DNA from: Streptacidiphilus rugosus AM-16
GTDB lineage: Bacteria > Actinomycetota > Actinomycetes > Streptomycetales > Streptomycetaceae
Direction of reading: 5' to 3'
Length of the DNA: 64,000 nucleotides
Assembly (NCBI RefSeq): GCF_000744655.1
Contig: NZ_JQMJ01000004.1
Location: 4,402,001-4,466,000 of the forward strand
Part shown: piece after piece, positions 1 to 10,096 of the stretch
Numbering within the stretch: position 1 is the stretch's first letter
Layout of the letters: every line of letters starts with the position of its first letter
Made by a program: the position numbers and the translations under genes
Notes under the pieces: generated by a model
Seen by the model: the letters and a program-made list of their open reading frames with translations, nothing else
Told to the model about the DNA's origin: nothing
Database searches by the model: none

Positions 1-114
1 GCGGCCCGCACCGAAACCCCGCGCGGGGCTGCTCCCACAGTCCCGCGCGGCCCTCCCCCCGCTTGCCCGCACACCCGCGAACCCCGAACCGCCCGTCCTG
101 ACTGGAGCACCGAA

Positions 115-1551
115 ATGACCTCCACCACCGTCCCGGCCGGCCGGGACGAGCACGCCGCCACCGCGCCGAAGGCCCCTCGGGGCCTGCTCCCGGTGGTGCT
201 GACCGCCACCTTCATGTCGGCGCTCGACTTCTTCATCGTCAACGTCGCGATCCCCTCCATGCAGCGTCACCTGGGCGCCTCCGCGGGGGCGATCCAGTGG
301 ATCGTGGCGGGCTTCTCCCTCGCCCTCGCCGCCGGCCTGATCACCGCGGGCCGGATCGGCGACATCGTCGGACGGCGCAGGCTCTTCGCGCTCGGCCTGA
401 CCCTGTTCACCCTCGCCTCGGCGGCCTGCGGGCTGGCCCCGGACGTGGGCTTCCTGATCGGCGCCAGGGTCGCGCAGGGGCTGGCCGCCGCGCTGATGGG
501 CCCACAGGTGCTGGCCATCATCCGCACCGCCTACGACGGTGCGGCGCAGGCCAGGGCGATCGCCCTGTACGCCCTCACCATGGGCCTGGGCGCGGTCCTC
601 GGCCAGTTGGTCGGCGGACTGCTGATCAAGGCCGACCTGTTCGGCAGCGACTGGCGCGCCTGCTTCCTGATCAACATCCCGGTCGGGCTGGTGACCGTGG
701 CCCTGGTCCGGCGCTGCGTGCCCGAGTCCCGCGCGCCGCAGCGTCCGCAGCTGGACAACATCGGCGTCGTACTGGTCACGGCCGCGCTGGTGGCCCTGGT
801 GCTGCCGCTGATCCAGGGACGCACGGCCGGCTGGCCGCTGTGGACCTGGCTGTCGCTCGGCGCGTCGGCGGTGCTGTTCGCGGTCTTCACCACGCACCAG
901 CGGCGACTCGCCGCGCGGAACGGATCGCCGGTGGTGCACCCCGCGCTCTTCCGCGGCCGGGCGCTGGCCACCGCGATGGCGGCGCAGCTGGTCTTCTGGG
1001 CGGGCCAGGCCTCCTTCTTCCTGATCCTCGCGCTCTACCTGCAGGTCGGCCGCGGCCTGGACGCGCTGGCCTCGGGTCTGGTCTTCACCGCTCTGGCTGT
1101 CGGATACTTCGCCACCTCGATGCGGGCCCACCTGATCGCGGCCCGGCTGGGCCACCAGACGGTGGCGCTGGGCGCGCTGGTGATGGCGCTGGGCCTCGGA
1201 CTGCTGTGGGGCGGCGCGGAGTTGATCGGCGAGGCGAGCGGCGCGGCGCTGCGGGTGCTGTGGCTGGTGCCCGGTCTGCTCGTGGACGGGGTGGGCATGG
1301 GTCTGGTCATCGCCCCGCTGACCGGCGCGGTGCTGAGCCGGGTGACCCCGGAGCTGGTCGGCGCGGCGTCCGGAGTACTGACCACGCTCCAGCAGGTGGG
1401 CAGCGCGGTCGGGGTGGCGGCCCTCGGGATCGTCTTCTACGGCGCGCTGGGCGGCGGTTACGCCCACGCCTTCGGCGTCGGCGTGCTGGTGCTCGCCACG
1501 CTGGAACTGGCCCTGGCCGCCCTCATGCAGTTGCTGCCCCGGCAGCGCTGA
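115..1551 (+). CDS. MFS drug-efflux transporter, DHA2 (EmrB/QacA-like) family
   Basis: A 478-residue polytopic membrane protein, predicted to be a proton-driven exporter of drugs or small metabolites. The hydrophobic profile fits the 14-helix DHA2 layout: a first helix around residues 25-45 containing the family-typical ALDFFIVNVAIPSMQ, then the motif A loop GRIGDIVGRRRLF near residue 85. Length is normal for the family. The ATG at 115 has GGAG ten bases upstream. It stands alone: the next gene is convergent, so it is probably monocistronic. I see no adjacent TetR or MarR regulator, although one could lie left of the window. The substrate cannot be inferred from sequence. Confidence 0.9.
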   Translation: MTSTTVPAGRDEHAATAPKAPRGLLPVVLTATFMSALDFFIVNVAIPSMQRHLGASAGAIQWIVAGFSLALAAGLITAGRIGDIVGRRRLFALGLTLFTLASAACGLAPDVGFLIGARVAQGLAAALMGPQVLAIIRTAYDGAAQARAIALYALTMGLGAVLGQLVGGLLIKADLFGSDWRACFLINIPVGLVTVALVRRCVPESRAPQRPQLDNIGVVLVTAALVALVLPLIQGRTAGWPLWTWLSLGASAVLFAVFTTHQRRLAARNGSPVVHPALFRGRALATAMAAQLVFWAGQASFFLILALYLQVGRGLDALASGLVFTALAVGYFATSMRAHLIAARLGHQTVALGALVMALGLGLLWGGAELIGEASGAALRVLWLVPGLLVDGVGMGLVIAPLTGAVLSRVTPELVGAASGVLTTLQQVGSAVGVAALGIVFYGALGGGYAHAFGVGVLVLATLELALAALMQLLPRQR

Positions 1552-1617
1552 GTCGCACCACCCCCGGGGGCACGTGCCGGGTTTCTCCCCCGCAGATGCA
1601 CCGCGCCCCCGTCGGGG

Positions 1618-2514
1618 CTACTGCAGGGCCCCTGCCGCGGCGGCGGTGACCGCCGCGGCGACGGCGGCGAGCGCGGGGGAGTCGAGGCGCCACTGTTGCC
1701 AGTAGAGCGGCACGTCCAGTCGCCGGCCAGGCACGAACTCCACGAGCGCGCCGGAGCACAACCCTGCCGCGGCCTGGCTGCTGGGGACCATCCCCCAGCC
1801 CAGGCCCGCTGTCACGGCGTCCGCGAACCCCTCGCTGGAGGGCACGTAGTGGCGCAGCGCGCTCGCGGCGTGGCCGCCGGTCAGCTCGCGGGCGAAGCGG
1901 TCCTGGAGTTCGTCCCGGCGGTCGAAGATCACCACAGGCGCCTCGGGCAGGGACCGGGCGAGGTCCTTCCCATCCAGCCAGCGGGCGGCGAACCCCGGCG
2001 CGGCGACCGGGAGATAGCGCATGGCTCCGAGTCTGCGCACGGAGCAGCCGGTCACCGGGTCGGGCGAGGAGGTGACCGCCGCCAGCACCTCGCCCTCGCG
2101 CAGCAGCGCCGTCGTGTGGCCTTCGTCCTCACGGCGCAGTTCCACGAAGAGGCGGGCCTCCTGGGCCAACGCGGCGAGCGCCGGCACGAACCAGGTCGCG
2201 AGCGAGTCGGCGTTGACCGCGATCGGCAGCCGGACCGGGCCGCCCGCGGAGTCCTCCATCCCGAGCGCGTCCCTGGCGTCGCCCTCGAGCCGGGCCAACT
2301 GCCGGGCGAAGCGGACCACGACCTGGCCGGACTCGGTGGCGCTGACCGGCTTGGTCCGCAGCAGCAGCACCCGTCCGGTGCGCTGCTCCAGCGCCTTGAC
2401 GCGCTGGCTCACCGCCGAGGGCGTGACGTGCAGGACGGCGGCGGCCGCGTCGAAGGTGCCCTCGTCGACGACGGCGAGCAGCGTGCGGACCAGGTCGTGC
2501 GGCAGTTCCGACAT
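1618..2514 (-). CDS. LysR-family regulator, ArgP/LysG type
   Basis: About 298 residues. An N-terminal winged helix-turn-helix (residues ~5-62, with HVTPSAVSQRVKALEQRTG as recognition region) is followed by a LysR substrate-binding domain. It is divergent, with a 68-bp gap, from a LysE-type exporter. That is the lysG-lysE / argP-argO arrangement in which the regulator senses a basic amino acid and switches on the exporter. The A/T-rich gap carries AGCTAA-N16-TTAGCT, a good LysR-box candidate. The frame opens at a GTG at 2517; ATG at 2514 is preferred, and neither has a clear ribosome-binding site. Family and pairing are well supported; the effector amino acid is inferred. Confidence 0.88.
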   Translation of the reverse strand: MSELPHDLVRTLLAVVDEGTFDAAAAVLHVTPSAVSQRVKALEQRTGRVLLLRTKPVSATESGQVVVRFARQLARLEGDARDALGMEDSAGGPVRLPIAVNADSLATWFVPALAALAQEARLFVELRREDEGHTTALLREGEVLAAVTSSPDPVTGCSVRRLGAMRYLPVAAPGFAARWLDGKDLARSLPEAPVVIFDRRDELQDRFARELTGGHAASALRHYVPSSEGFADAVTAGLGWGMVPSSQAAAGLCSGALVEFVPGRRLDVPLYWQQWRLDSPALAAVAAAVTAAAAGALQ

Positions 2515-2520
2515 CACAAC

Positions 2521-2548
2521 AGCTAATGATACCTAAGAATCTTTAGCT
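2521..2548. promoter_or_regulatory. Candidate LysR-type operator between argP-like and lysE-like genes
   Basis: The inverted arms AGCTAA (2521-2526) and TTAGCT (2543-2548) flank 16 bases in an unusually A/T-rich stretch between the two divergent genes. Position and symmetry suit a LysR regulatory binding site. It is unproven. Confidence 0.5.
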
Positions 2549-2582
2549 GGCCTCATGTCGCGATGCTGCCTACGGTGGCGGC

Positions 2583-3194
2583 ATGGGAAACGCCTTCGCC
2601 GCCGCTGCCGCCGGATTCGGGACCGGCCTCTCGCTGATCGTCGCCATCGGCGCGCAGAACGCCTTCGTGCTGCGCCAGGGGATCCGCCGGGAGGCGGTGC
2701 TGCCGGTGGTGGCCATCTGCGCGGCGTCGGACGCGGTGCTGATCGCCTGCGGCGTGGGCGGTCTCGGCGTCCTGGTCACCGCGTGGCCGGGCGTGCTCAC
2801 GGGGGTCCGGCTGGTGGGCGCGGCCTTCCTGCTCTGCTACGGCGTGCTGGCCGCGCGCCGCGCGTTCCGCACCTCCGCCCTCTCGGACGCCGGTCCCACG
2901 GTCCGCTCCGGCCGCCGCGCGGTGCTCGCCTGCCTGGCGATGACCTGGCTCAACCCGCACGTCTACCTCGACACCGTGCTGCTGCTCGGCGCGGTCGCCG
3001 CCACCCACGGCTCGCTGCGCTGGGAGTTCGCCCTCGGCGCGGTGTTCGCGAGCCTGTGCTGGTTCGCCTCGCTCGGCTTCGGCGCCAGGCTGCTGGCCGG
3101 CTTCTTCCGGCGCGCCTCTTCCTGGCGGGTGCTGGACGGCCTGGTCGCGGCCACCATGCTGCTGGTGGGCACGACCCTGGCCGTGGGGACCTGA
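2583..3194 (+). CDS. LysE/ArgO-family amino acid exporter
   Basis: A 203-residue inner-membrane protein with five to six hydrophobic helices. It carries the LysE-family start (GFGTGLSLIVAIGAQNAFVLRQG, residues ~10-33) and the conserved TWLNPHVYLDT near residue 120. Family members export lysine, arginine or similar amino acids and protect the cell from build-up during growth on peptides. The divergent ArgP/LysG-type regulator supports this role. The ATG has only a weak GGTGG-like upstream sequence. Length is typical (200-230 residues). Confidence 0.92.
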   Translation: MGNAFAAAAAGFGTGLSLIVAIGAQNAFVLRQGIRREAVLPVVAICAASDAVLIACGVGGLGVLVTAWPGVLTGVRLVGAAFLLCYGVLAARRAFRTSALSDAGPTVRSGRRAVLACLAMTWLNPHVYLDTVLLLGAVAATHGSLRWEFALGAVFASLCWFASLGFGARLLAGFFRRASSWRVLDGLVAATMLLVGTTLAVGT

Positions 3195-3229
3195 CCGCGG
3201 CCCCCTGACTCCCGACGGCCCGGCGGGCC

Positions 3230-3919
3230 TCAGTCCCCCTGCGCCCAGAGCTTGCGCACGTGCCCGAGATGCGCGCTGATCAGCGATTCGACCGCGTCGA
3301 GGTCGCCCGAGATCATCACGTCGAGCAGCTGCTCGTGCTCCTCCGCCGACTCGACCAGGCGGCCGGCCGCGACCAGCGTCTGCAGGCCGTAGAGGCGGGA
3401 GCGGCTGCGCAGCTCCCTGACCGTGTCGACCAGGTGGCGATTGCCGTGCAGGGCCAGCAGGCCCAGGTGGAACTGGCGGTCCGCCTCGACGTAGGCGATG
3501 AGGTCGCCCTTGCGCGCCGCCTTCACGATCGCCCGCGCGTGGGCGCGCAGCGGCTCCAACTGCTGCGCCGTGGCGGTCTCCGCGACGCGGACGGTGGCCG
3601 GGATCTCGATCAGCTCCCGGATCTCGGTGAAGTCGTCCAGGTCCTGGTCGGTCAGACCCACTATCCGGAAGCCCTTGTTGCGGACGACCTCGACCAGGCC
3701 CTCCTTGGCGAGGTCCAGCATCGCCTCGCGCACCGGCGTGGCCGACACGCCGAACTCGGCGGCGAGCACCGGGGCGGAGTAGACGATGCCCGGCCGCAGC
3801 TCCCCGGCCACCAGAGCCGCGCGGAGCGCGTGGGTCACCTGCTCGCGGAGGCTGCGTCGCTCCTGGACCGATGGCAGGTTGAGCGCGACCCCCGGGCTGT
3901 CGATGGACTCCGTGTTCAC
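3230..3919 (-). CDS. GntR-family regulator (FadR/FCD subfamily), probable regulator of the hydroxyproline locus
   Basis: About 229 residues from a GTG at 3919. The open frame extends further upstream to 4030, but GGAGAGG sits eight bases before this GTG. The N-terminal GntR winged helix is residues ~20-85 (AAEFGVSATPVREAMLDLAKEG). An all-helical FCD effector domain with metal-binding-type His/Asp positions occupies residues ~95-215. FCD GntR proteins commonly repress amino-acid and organic-acid catabolism and release DNA on binding the substrate. It is divergent from the peptide transporter, and a copy of an 11-bp motif lies in its own promoter and in the promoters of the transporter and dehydrogenase operons. 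I infer that it is the local regulator. Confidence 0.88.
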   Translation of the reverse strand: MNTESIDSPGVALNLPSVQERRSLREQVTHALRAALVAGELRPGIVYSAPVLAAEFGVSATPVREAMLDLAKEGLVEVVRNKGFRIVGLTDQDLDDFTEIRELIEIPATVRVAETATAQQLEPLRAHARAIVKAARKGDLIAYVEADRQFHLGLLALHGNRHLVDTVRELRSRSRLYGLQTLVAAGRLVESAEEHEQLLDVMISGDLDAVESLISAHLGHVRKLWAQGD

Positions 3920-4019
3920 CGTCGTACCTCTCCACCAGAAGACTTGTGCAACATCATCCTGCACCATCACCCGACACAGTCGAAGTAGCTGTGCGCGGCA
4001 GGCCCATGCGAATGATCTA

Positions 4020-4030
4020 TGCAATGTCAC
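4020..4030 (-). promoter_or_regulatory. Putative GntR operator, copy A (gntR promoter)
   Basis: Read on the minus strand this is GTGACATTGCA, identical to the copy at 4095-4105 and 9/11 to the copy at 20071-20081. It lies about 100 bp upstream of the gntR start, oriented toward gntR. A TGTCA...TGACA inverted pair (around 4025-4045) overlaps it. Confidence 0.5.
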
Positions 4031-4094
4031 ACCTCATGCATGACACTTGACGGACGCTCGGAATTGCCACACAGTTGCCACCGCAGAGAACAAC

Positions 4095-4105
4095 GTGACA
4101 TTGCA
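4095..4105 (+). promoter_or_regulatory. Putative GntR operator, copy B (peptide-transporter promoter)
   Basis: GTGACATTGCA lies 15 bases upstream of the transporter start at 4121. A TTGCC lies exactly 15 bases before it, the same spacing as at the 20-kb promoter. The motif therefore overlaps the presumed -10 region, the expected place for a repressor site. A second GTGACA follows at 4109-4114. Confidence 0.55.
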
Positions 4106-4120
4106 CTGTGACAGCACAGG

Positions 4121-5119
4121 ATGGGTTCCGAGGCGATGACGACGACTGCCGCACCCCCGACGATCCAGCAGGACAGGGCTCCTGACCACCGCTCACCGGC
4201 ACGGCTGGCCTGGCGCAGGTTCCGCCGCGACCGGACCGGCGTGGTGTCCGGACTGGTGGTGGCCGTCTTCTTCCTTCTCGGCCTCGGCGCCCCGGTGATC
4301 TCCTGGCTCTACGGCAAGAACCCCTACACCACCTACGGCGACAACACCCCGGGGCTGCTGGACGACTACGGCTACCCGACCGGCCGCTTCGGCGGCATGA
4401 GCAGTCACTTCTGGCTGGGCGTCGAACCGGAGCTCGGACGGGACGTCTTCACCCAACTCCTCTACGGCATCCGGACCTCGCTGCTGATCTCGCTCGCCAT
4501 CGTGGTGCTGGTCACGGTGGGCGGCACACTGATCGGCCTGGTCGCCGGCTACCTGGGCGGCTGGGTGGACTACGCGCTCAGCCGGGTCGTCGACGTGGTG
4601 CTGTGCTTCCCTTCGACGCTCTTCTTCATCGCGTTCATCCCCATCATCACCACCCGCTTCGTCGCCCCCGACGAGGAGTCCCCGACCTGGCTGCGGGCGC
4701 TGCTGCTGATCCTGGTGCTCTCCCTGTTCGGCTGGCCGAGCACCGCACGCCTGCTGCGCGGGCAGGTGCTCTCGCTGCGGGACCGCGAGTTCGTGCAGGC
4801 GGCGCGGGTGATGGGGGTCCACCCGGTGCGGATCCTGCTGCGCGAGCTGCTGCCGAACCTGTGGACGCCGATCCTCATCTCGGCCTCGCTGGCGGTGCCC
4901 GCCTACGTGACCACCGAGGCCGCCCTCTCCTACCTGGGCGCCGGAATGATCGAGCCGACCCCGGACTGGGGTCGCATGATCCACCGCGGCGCCGAGGTCT
5001 ACAGCGCCGACTTCACCTACATGCTCTTCCCCGGCCTGGCCATGTTGATCTTCGTGCTGGCCTTCAACCTCTTCGGTGACTCGGTCCGCGACGCGCTGGA
5101 CCCGAAGTCCGGCCGCTGA
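4121..5119 (+). CDS. Peptide ABC transporter permease (DppC/OppC type)
   Basis: A 332-residue permease of the binding-protein-dependent transport family. An OppC-type N-terminal helix (residues ~43-65) is followed by a periplasm-facing loop and five further helices. The EAA loop is near residues 222-245 (REFVQAARVMGVHPVRILLRE). It is unusual that the C-type permease comes first, ahead of the binding protein and the B-type permease. ATG at 4121 is followed by an alternative ATG at 4136 preceded by GAGG; either may be used. It is the first gene of a probable six-gene operon (permease, binding protein, permease, two ATPases, aminopeptidase). Confidence 0.93.
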   Translation: MGSEAMTTTAAPPTIQQDRAPDHRSPARLAWRRFRRDRTGVVSGLVVAVFFLLGLGAPVISWLYGKNPYTTYGDNTPGLLDDYGYPTGRFGGMSSHFWLGVEPELGRDVFTQLLYGIRTSLLISLAIVVLVTVGGTLIGLVAGYLGGWVDYALSRVVDVVLCFPSTLFFIAFIPIITTRFVAPDEESPTWLRALLLILVLSLFGWPSTARLLRGQVLSLRDREFVQAARVMGVHPVRILLRELLPNLWTPILISASLAVPAYVTTEAALSYLGAGMIEPTPDWGRMIHRGAEVYSADFTYMLFPGLAMLIFVLAFNLFGDSVRDALDPKSGR

Positions 5120-5187
5120 GCCCGGAGTCCGGCCGCCGACCCGTACCACCCGGACACGACCTGCCTACTCACGCAAGGGACAGAACT

Positions 5188-6951
5188 GTGCTCTCCAAGA
5201 GAAAGACCCGCGTCCTGGCCGCCCTGGTTGTCGCCGGCGCCCTCAGCGCGACCGCCGCCTGCAGCAGCAGCCACGGCGGTGGCGGGAAGGGCCCCGCCGG
5301 CTCGGGCCCCGGCTTCGGTCAGCAGCAGGAGGCGGTCGCGCTGGGGACCGCCGCACAGTCGACCGGCCCCGACCCCGACCTCCCCGGCGCCAAGACCGGC
5401 GGCACCGTCACCGAGCTGCAGCGCAGCGACTTCAGCCACCTCGACCCCGCCCGCGTCTACAGCTCGACCAACCAGATGGCCGAACTGCTGCTCACCCGTC
5501 AGCTCACCTCCTACCAGTGGGTCAACGGCAAGAACACCCTCGTCGGCGACCTGGCCACGGACACCGGCACCTCCAGCGACGGCGCCCGCACCTGGACCTA
5601 CACCCTCAAGGACGGCCTGAAGTACGAGGACGGCAGCACGATCACCGCGCAGGACGTCAAGTACGGCATCGAGCGCACCTTCCAGACCGAGCTGAGCGGC
5701 GGCCCGCAGTACCTGCAGACCTGGCTGACCGGCAGCACCGACTACTCCAAGGCCTACCCCGGCCCCTGGGGCGGACAGGACCTGGCCGCGATCGTGACGC
5801 CGGACGCGAAGACCATCGTCTTCCATCTGAAGTCGCCGCACGCCGACTTCCCCTTCGCGGCGGCCATGCAGTCCTACTCCCCGGTGCCCAAGGCCAAGGA
5901 CACCAAGGCGGCCTTCGACCAGCACCCGTTCTCCTCCGGCCCCTACCGGGTCCAGAGCCATGACGCGGGCAAGTCGATGGTCCTGGTCCGCAACACCTTC
6001 TGGGACCCGAAGACCGACCCGACCCGGCACGCCTACCCGGACACCTGGAAGTTCTCCTTCGGCGGCATGTCGCTGGACATCGACCAGCGCCTGATCGCCG
6101 GCAACGGCGACGACCGCGACGCGATGACCTTCCGCACGCCGGTCACCCCGGACATCGCCGAGCAGGTGATGAACGACCCGTCGCTGAAGGCGCGCACCGT
6201 CGACTCGGTGAACCCCTTCACCGAGTACTTCAGCATCAACAACAAGCGGATCACCGACCCGAAGATCCGTCAGGCGATGCTGATGGCCTTCCCCAAGGAG
6301 CAGGTCCGCAAGATCTTCGGCGGCCCGCTCTACGGGGACTTCTCCACCACGATCCTGTCGCCGCAGGTGAACGGCTACCACAAGTTCGACCTCTTCAACG
6401 CGCCGAACGCCGGCGACGCCGCCGCCGCGCAGAAGCTGCTGGCCGGCAGCAGCAACCCGCACCCGACCGTCGTCTACGCCTACGACAACACCGACCAGTG
6501 GCAGCAGGCGGCCGTCGTCATCGACAACGCGCTGACCGCCGCCGGGTTCAAGGTCGTCAAGCACCCGGTCTCGGACCAGGACTACTACGACGAGATCGGC
6601 AAGGTGGACAACCAGTTCGACATGTACTGGGCCGGCTGGGGCCCGGACTGGCCGAGCCCGACCTCCGTCATCGCCCCCATCTTCGACGGCCGGACCATCG
6701 CCCCGGCGGGCCCGGACTCGATGCTCTTCAACGACCCGGCCGTCAACAGCGAGATCGACCGGATCAGCGCCGAACCGGACCTCGGCCGGCAGAACAAGGA
6801 CTGGGCCACGCTCGAGGCCAAGATCATGGGCGAGGTCCCGGCCATCCCCTTCGTCTACAGCCGCCTGGTCGCCCTGCACGGCGCGGGTCTGGGCGGGGTG
6901 CACCTGGGCTTCATCGGCACGATCTACCCGACCGACGTCTTCGTGAAGTGA
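5188..6951 (+). CDS. Peptide ABC transporter substrate-binding lipoprotein (SBP family 5)
   Basis: A 587-residue extracytoplasmic solute-binding protein. The first 25 residues form a lipoprotein signal ending in the lipobox SATAAC (Cys25), followed by a Ser/Gly-rich linker. The SBP_bac_5 domain follows: GGTVTELQRSDFSHLDP near residue 70, DGLKYEDGSTITAQDVKYGIERTF near 148, and a C-terminal lobe with the DMYWAGWGPDWPSP region near 480. Family 5 proteins bind di- and oligopeptides. Context (prolyl aminopeptidase, hydroxyproline catabolism) suggests Pro/Hyp-containing peptides. The GTG at 5188 is preceded by AAGGGA. A strong hairpin follows at 6965-6998. Confidence 0.93.
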   Translation: MLSKRKTRVLAALVVAGALSATAACSSSHGGGGKGPAGSGPGFGQQQEAVALGTAAQSTGPDPDLPGAKTGGTVTELQRSDFSHLDPARVYSSTNQMAELLLTRQLTSYQWVNGKNTLVGDLATDTGTSSDGARTWTYTLKDGLKYEDGSTITAQDVKYGIERTFQTELSGGPQYLQTWLTGSTDYSKAYPGPWGGQDLAAIVTPDAKTIVFHLKSPHADFPFAAAMQSYSPVPKAKDTKAAFDQHPFSSGPYRVQSHDAGKSMVLVRNTFWDPKTDPTRHAYPDTWKFSFGGMSLDIDQRLIAGNGDDRDAMTFRTPVTPDIAEQVMNDPSLKARTVDSVNPFTEYFSINNKRITDPKIRQAMLMAFPKEQVRKIFGGPLYGDFSTTILSPQVNGYHKFDLFNAPNAGDAAAAQKLLAGSSNPHPTVVYAYDNTDQWQQAAVVIDNALTAAGFKVVKHPVSDQDYYDEIGKVDNQFDMYWAGWGPDWPSPTSVIAPIFDGRTIAPAGPDSMLFNDPAVNSEIDRISAEPDLGRQNKDWATLEAKIMGEVPAIPFVYSRLVALHGAGLGGVHLGFIGTIYPTDVFVK

Positions 6952-6964
6952 CCGAGGCGTCCTG

Positions 6965-6998
6965 AGGGGACGGCTCCCCGTCCGGCGCCGTCCCCTCC
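6965..6998 (+). terminator. Intra-operon hairpin after the binding-protein gene
   Basis: Perfect 11-bp arms GAGGGGACGGC (6965-6975) and GCCGTCCCCTC (6988-6998) with a 12-base loop start 14 bases after the binding-protein stop, and the next permease follows within 45 bases. Such hairpins often stabilise binding-protein mRNA or partly terminate, so that the binding protein exceeds the membrane subunits. There is no T-tract. Confidence 0.65.
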
Positions 6999-7038
6999 CT
7001 CCCTCCCCTCTCCTCGTCCCAGCCATGGAGCCCGTGCC

Positions 7039-8013
7039 GTGCTGCGCTTCCTGATCCGCCGTCTGCTGGGCGCGGCACTGATCCTCCTGGTGATCAGCGC
7101 CGTGACCTTCCTGCTCTTCTTCGCCGTCACCCCCGAGCCCGCACTGATGTCCTGCGGCAAGCAGTGCACGCCGCAGACGCTCGCGGCGATCAACCACAAC
7201 CTCGGGATCGACAAACCCATCCCGCTGCAGTACTGGGCGTTCCTCGTCGGCGTCTTCGCCGGCCGGGACTTCGGCGCGGTGCACTGTCCCGCCCCGTGCC
7301 TGGGCTACTCCTTCGTCAACCAGCAGCCCGTGCTGCACACGCTGCTGGACCGGCTGCCGGCCACGCTCTCCGTCGCGCTCGGCGCGGGCGCGCTGGTGCT
7401 GACCGCCGGGGTGGGCCTCGGTCTGATCGCGGCGCTGCGCCGCGGCAAGGCGCTGGACAAGATCTCGATGGGCGCCGCGCTCGTCGGGGCCTCGTTCCAG
7501 ATCTACTTCTTCGGCATCGTGGCCCGCTACATCCTGGTCGACCAGCTGCGCTGGCTGCCCCGGCCCGACTACACCTCGCCCGGCACCTCGCTGGTCGGCT
7601 GGGCCGGCGGCATGCTGCTGCCGTGGATCACCCTGGCCGTGGTCAACGCCGCCACCTATGCCAGGTTCACCCGCTCGGCGATGCTGGAGAGCCTCAGCGA
7701 GGAGTACGTGCGGGCGGTGCGGGCCAAGGGCCTGGCCGCCTGGGGCGTCTACGTCAAGCACGCCTTCCGCGGCGCGATCACCCCGGTGGTGACCATGTTC
7801 GGCATCGACATGGGCCTCTTCCTGGGCGGCGCGCTGATCACCGAGACGACCTTCAACATTCCCGGCATCGGCCGGCTGGCCGTGGAGTCGGTCGGATCGC
7901 AGGACCTCCCCATGATGATGGGCACGGTCCTGGTCGCCTCCACCGCCATGGTCCTGGCGAACATCGCCGTGGACGCCTGCTACGCCGTCATCGACCCCCG
8001 GGTGCGTATCTGA
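7039..8013 (+). CDS. Peptide ABC transporter permease (DppB/OppB type)
   Basis: A 324-residue inner-membrane permease with an N-terminal helix (residues ~8-30) and the OppB-type extracytoplasmic insert. This insert contains four cysteines (SCGKQC, CPAPC, residues ~38-95), a possible disulfide pair outside the membrane. The EAA loop is near residues 222-245 (EYVRAVRAKGLAAWGVYVKHAF). The GTG at 7039 has GGAG upstream. The stop overlaps the next ATG (TGATG), indicating translational coupling to the ATPase. It pairs with the C-type permease to form the channel. Confidence 0.92.
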   Translation: MLRFLIRRLLGAALILLVISAVTFLLFFAVTPEPALMSCGKQCTPQTLAAINHNLGIDKPIPLQYWAFLVGVFAGRDFGAVHCPAPCLGYSFVNQQPVLHTLLDRLPATLSVALGAGALVLTAGVGLGLIAALRRGKALDKISMGAALVGASFQIYFFGIVARYILVDQLRWLPRPDYTSPGTSLVGWAGGMLLPWITLAVVNAATYARFTRSAMLESLSEEYVRAVRAKGLAAWGVYVKHAFRGAITPVVTMFGIDMGLFLGGALITETTFNIPGIGRLAVESVGSQDLPMMMGTVLVASTAMVLANIAVDACYAVIDPRVRI

Positions 8014-9037
8014 TGACCGATCCCTTCCTTCGTGTGACCGACCTCGGCGTGCGCTTCCGCACCGAGGACGGACCGGTGCAGGCCGTGGACGGCCTCTCCT
8101 TCGAGCTGCGGCGCGGCCGGACCCTCGGCATCGTCGGCGAGTCGGGCTCGGGGAAGTCCGTGACCAGCCTGGCCGTCCTCGGTCTGCACGACCCGGCGCG
8201 GACCACCGTCACCGGCAGCATCACCCTGGACGGCCAGGAGCTGGTCGGCGCGCCGGAACCGGAGCTGCGCGCCCTGCGCGGCAGCCGGATGTCCATGGTG
8301 TTCCAGGACGCGCTGACCGCGCTCTCCCCCTACTACACCGTCGGCGAGCAGATCGCCGAGGGCTTCCGCCGCCACACCGGCGCGAGCCGCCGAGCGGCCC
8401 GCACCCGGGCCGTCGAACTCCTCGGCCGCGTCGGGATCCCCTCCCCGGCCCGGCGCGCCGAGGACTACCCGCACCAGTTCTCCGGCGGCATGCGCCAGCG
8501 GGCGATGATCGCCTGCGCGCTGGTCTGCGACCCGGAGCTGCTGATCGCCGACGAGCCGACCACCGCCCTGGACGTCACCGTGCAGGCGCAGATCCTGGAA
8601 CTGCTGACGGACCTGCAGCGGGAGTTCGGCACCGCGATCATCCTGATCACGCACGACCTCGGTGTCATCGCGGGCAGCGCCCACGACACGCTGGTGATGT
8701 ACGCCGGGCGCTGCATCGAGCGCGGTTCGGTCGAGGAGGTCCTGACCGCGCCCCGCCACCCGTACACGGCGGGGCTGCTGGAGTCCGTGCCGCGGCTGCA
8801 CGGGGACGTCGACCAGTTGCTGCGGCCGGTGCGCGGCAACCCGCCCGCGCTGCTCGGCGGGCTGCCGCCGGGCTGCGCGTTCCGGCCGCGGTGCGACCGC
8901 GCCGCGGCCGTGTGCGCCGAGGAGCGCCCCGAACTCACCGGCTCCGGCGACCGGCTCGCCGCCTGCCATCTGCCCCTGCCGCTGCTGCCGAGCCCCCGCG
9001 CCGCGGGCGAGCACACGCCCGAACCACTGGAGACGAC

Positions 9038-9041
<4 letters not shown>
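8013..9041 (+). CDS. Peptide ABC transporter ATP-binding protein (DppD/OppD type)
   Basis: A 342-residue cytoplasmic ATPase. Walker A is GESGSGKS (~residue 43), the ABC signature FSGGMRQR (~158), and Walker B LLIADEP with the following TTALDV (~178). The Opp-type C-terminal Cys cluster [14 protein letters not shown] (~290-305) may hold a metal or Fe-S centre, as in the family. The ATG at 8013 overlaps the previous stop by one base. It forms the nucleotide-binding heterodimer with the next gene, which starts within a 4-nt overlap. Confidence 0.93.

Positions 9042-10092
<1,051 letters not shown>

Positions 10093-10096
<4 letters not shown>

Noticed and set aside
5017-7761. Very long open frame antisense to the peptide transporter
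   Set aside because: Stop-free shadow caused by high GC3; Arg/Gly/Val/Asp-rich translation without domains, and real conserved genes lie on the other strand.
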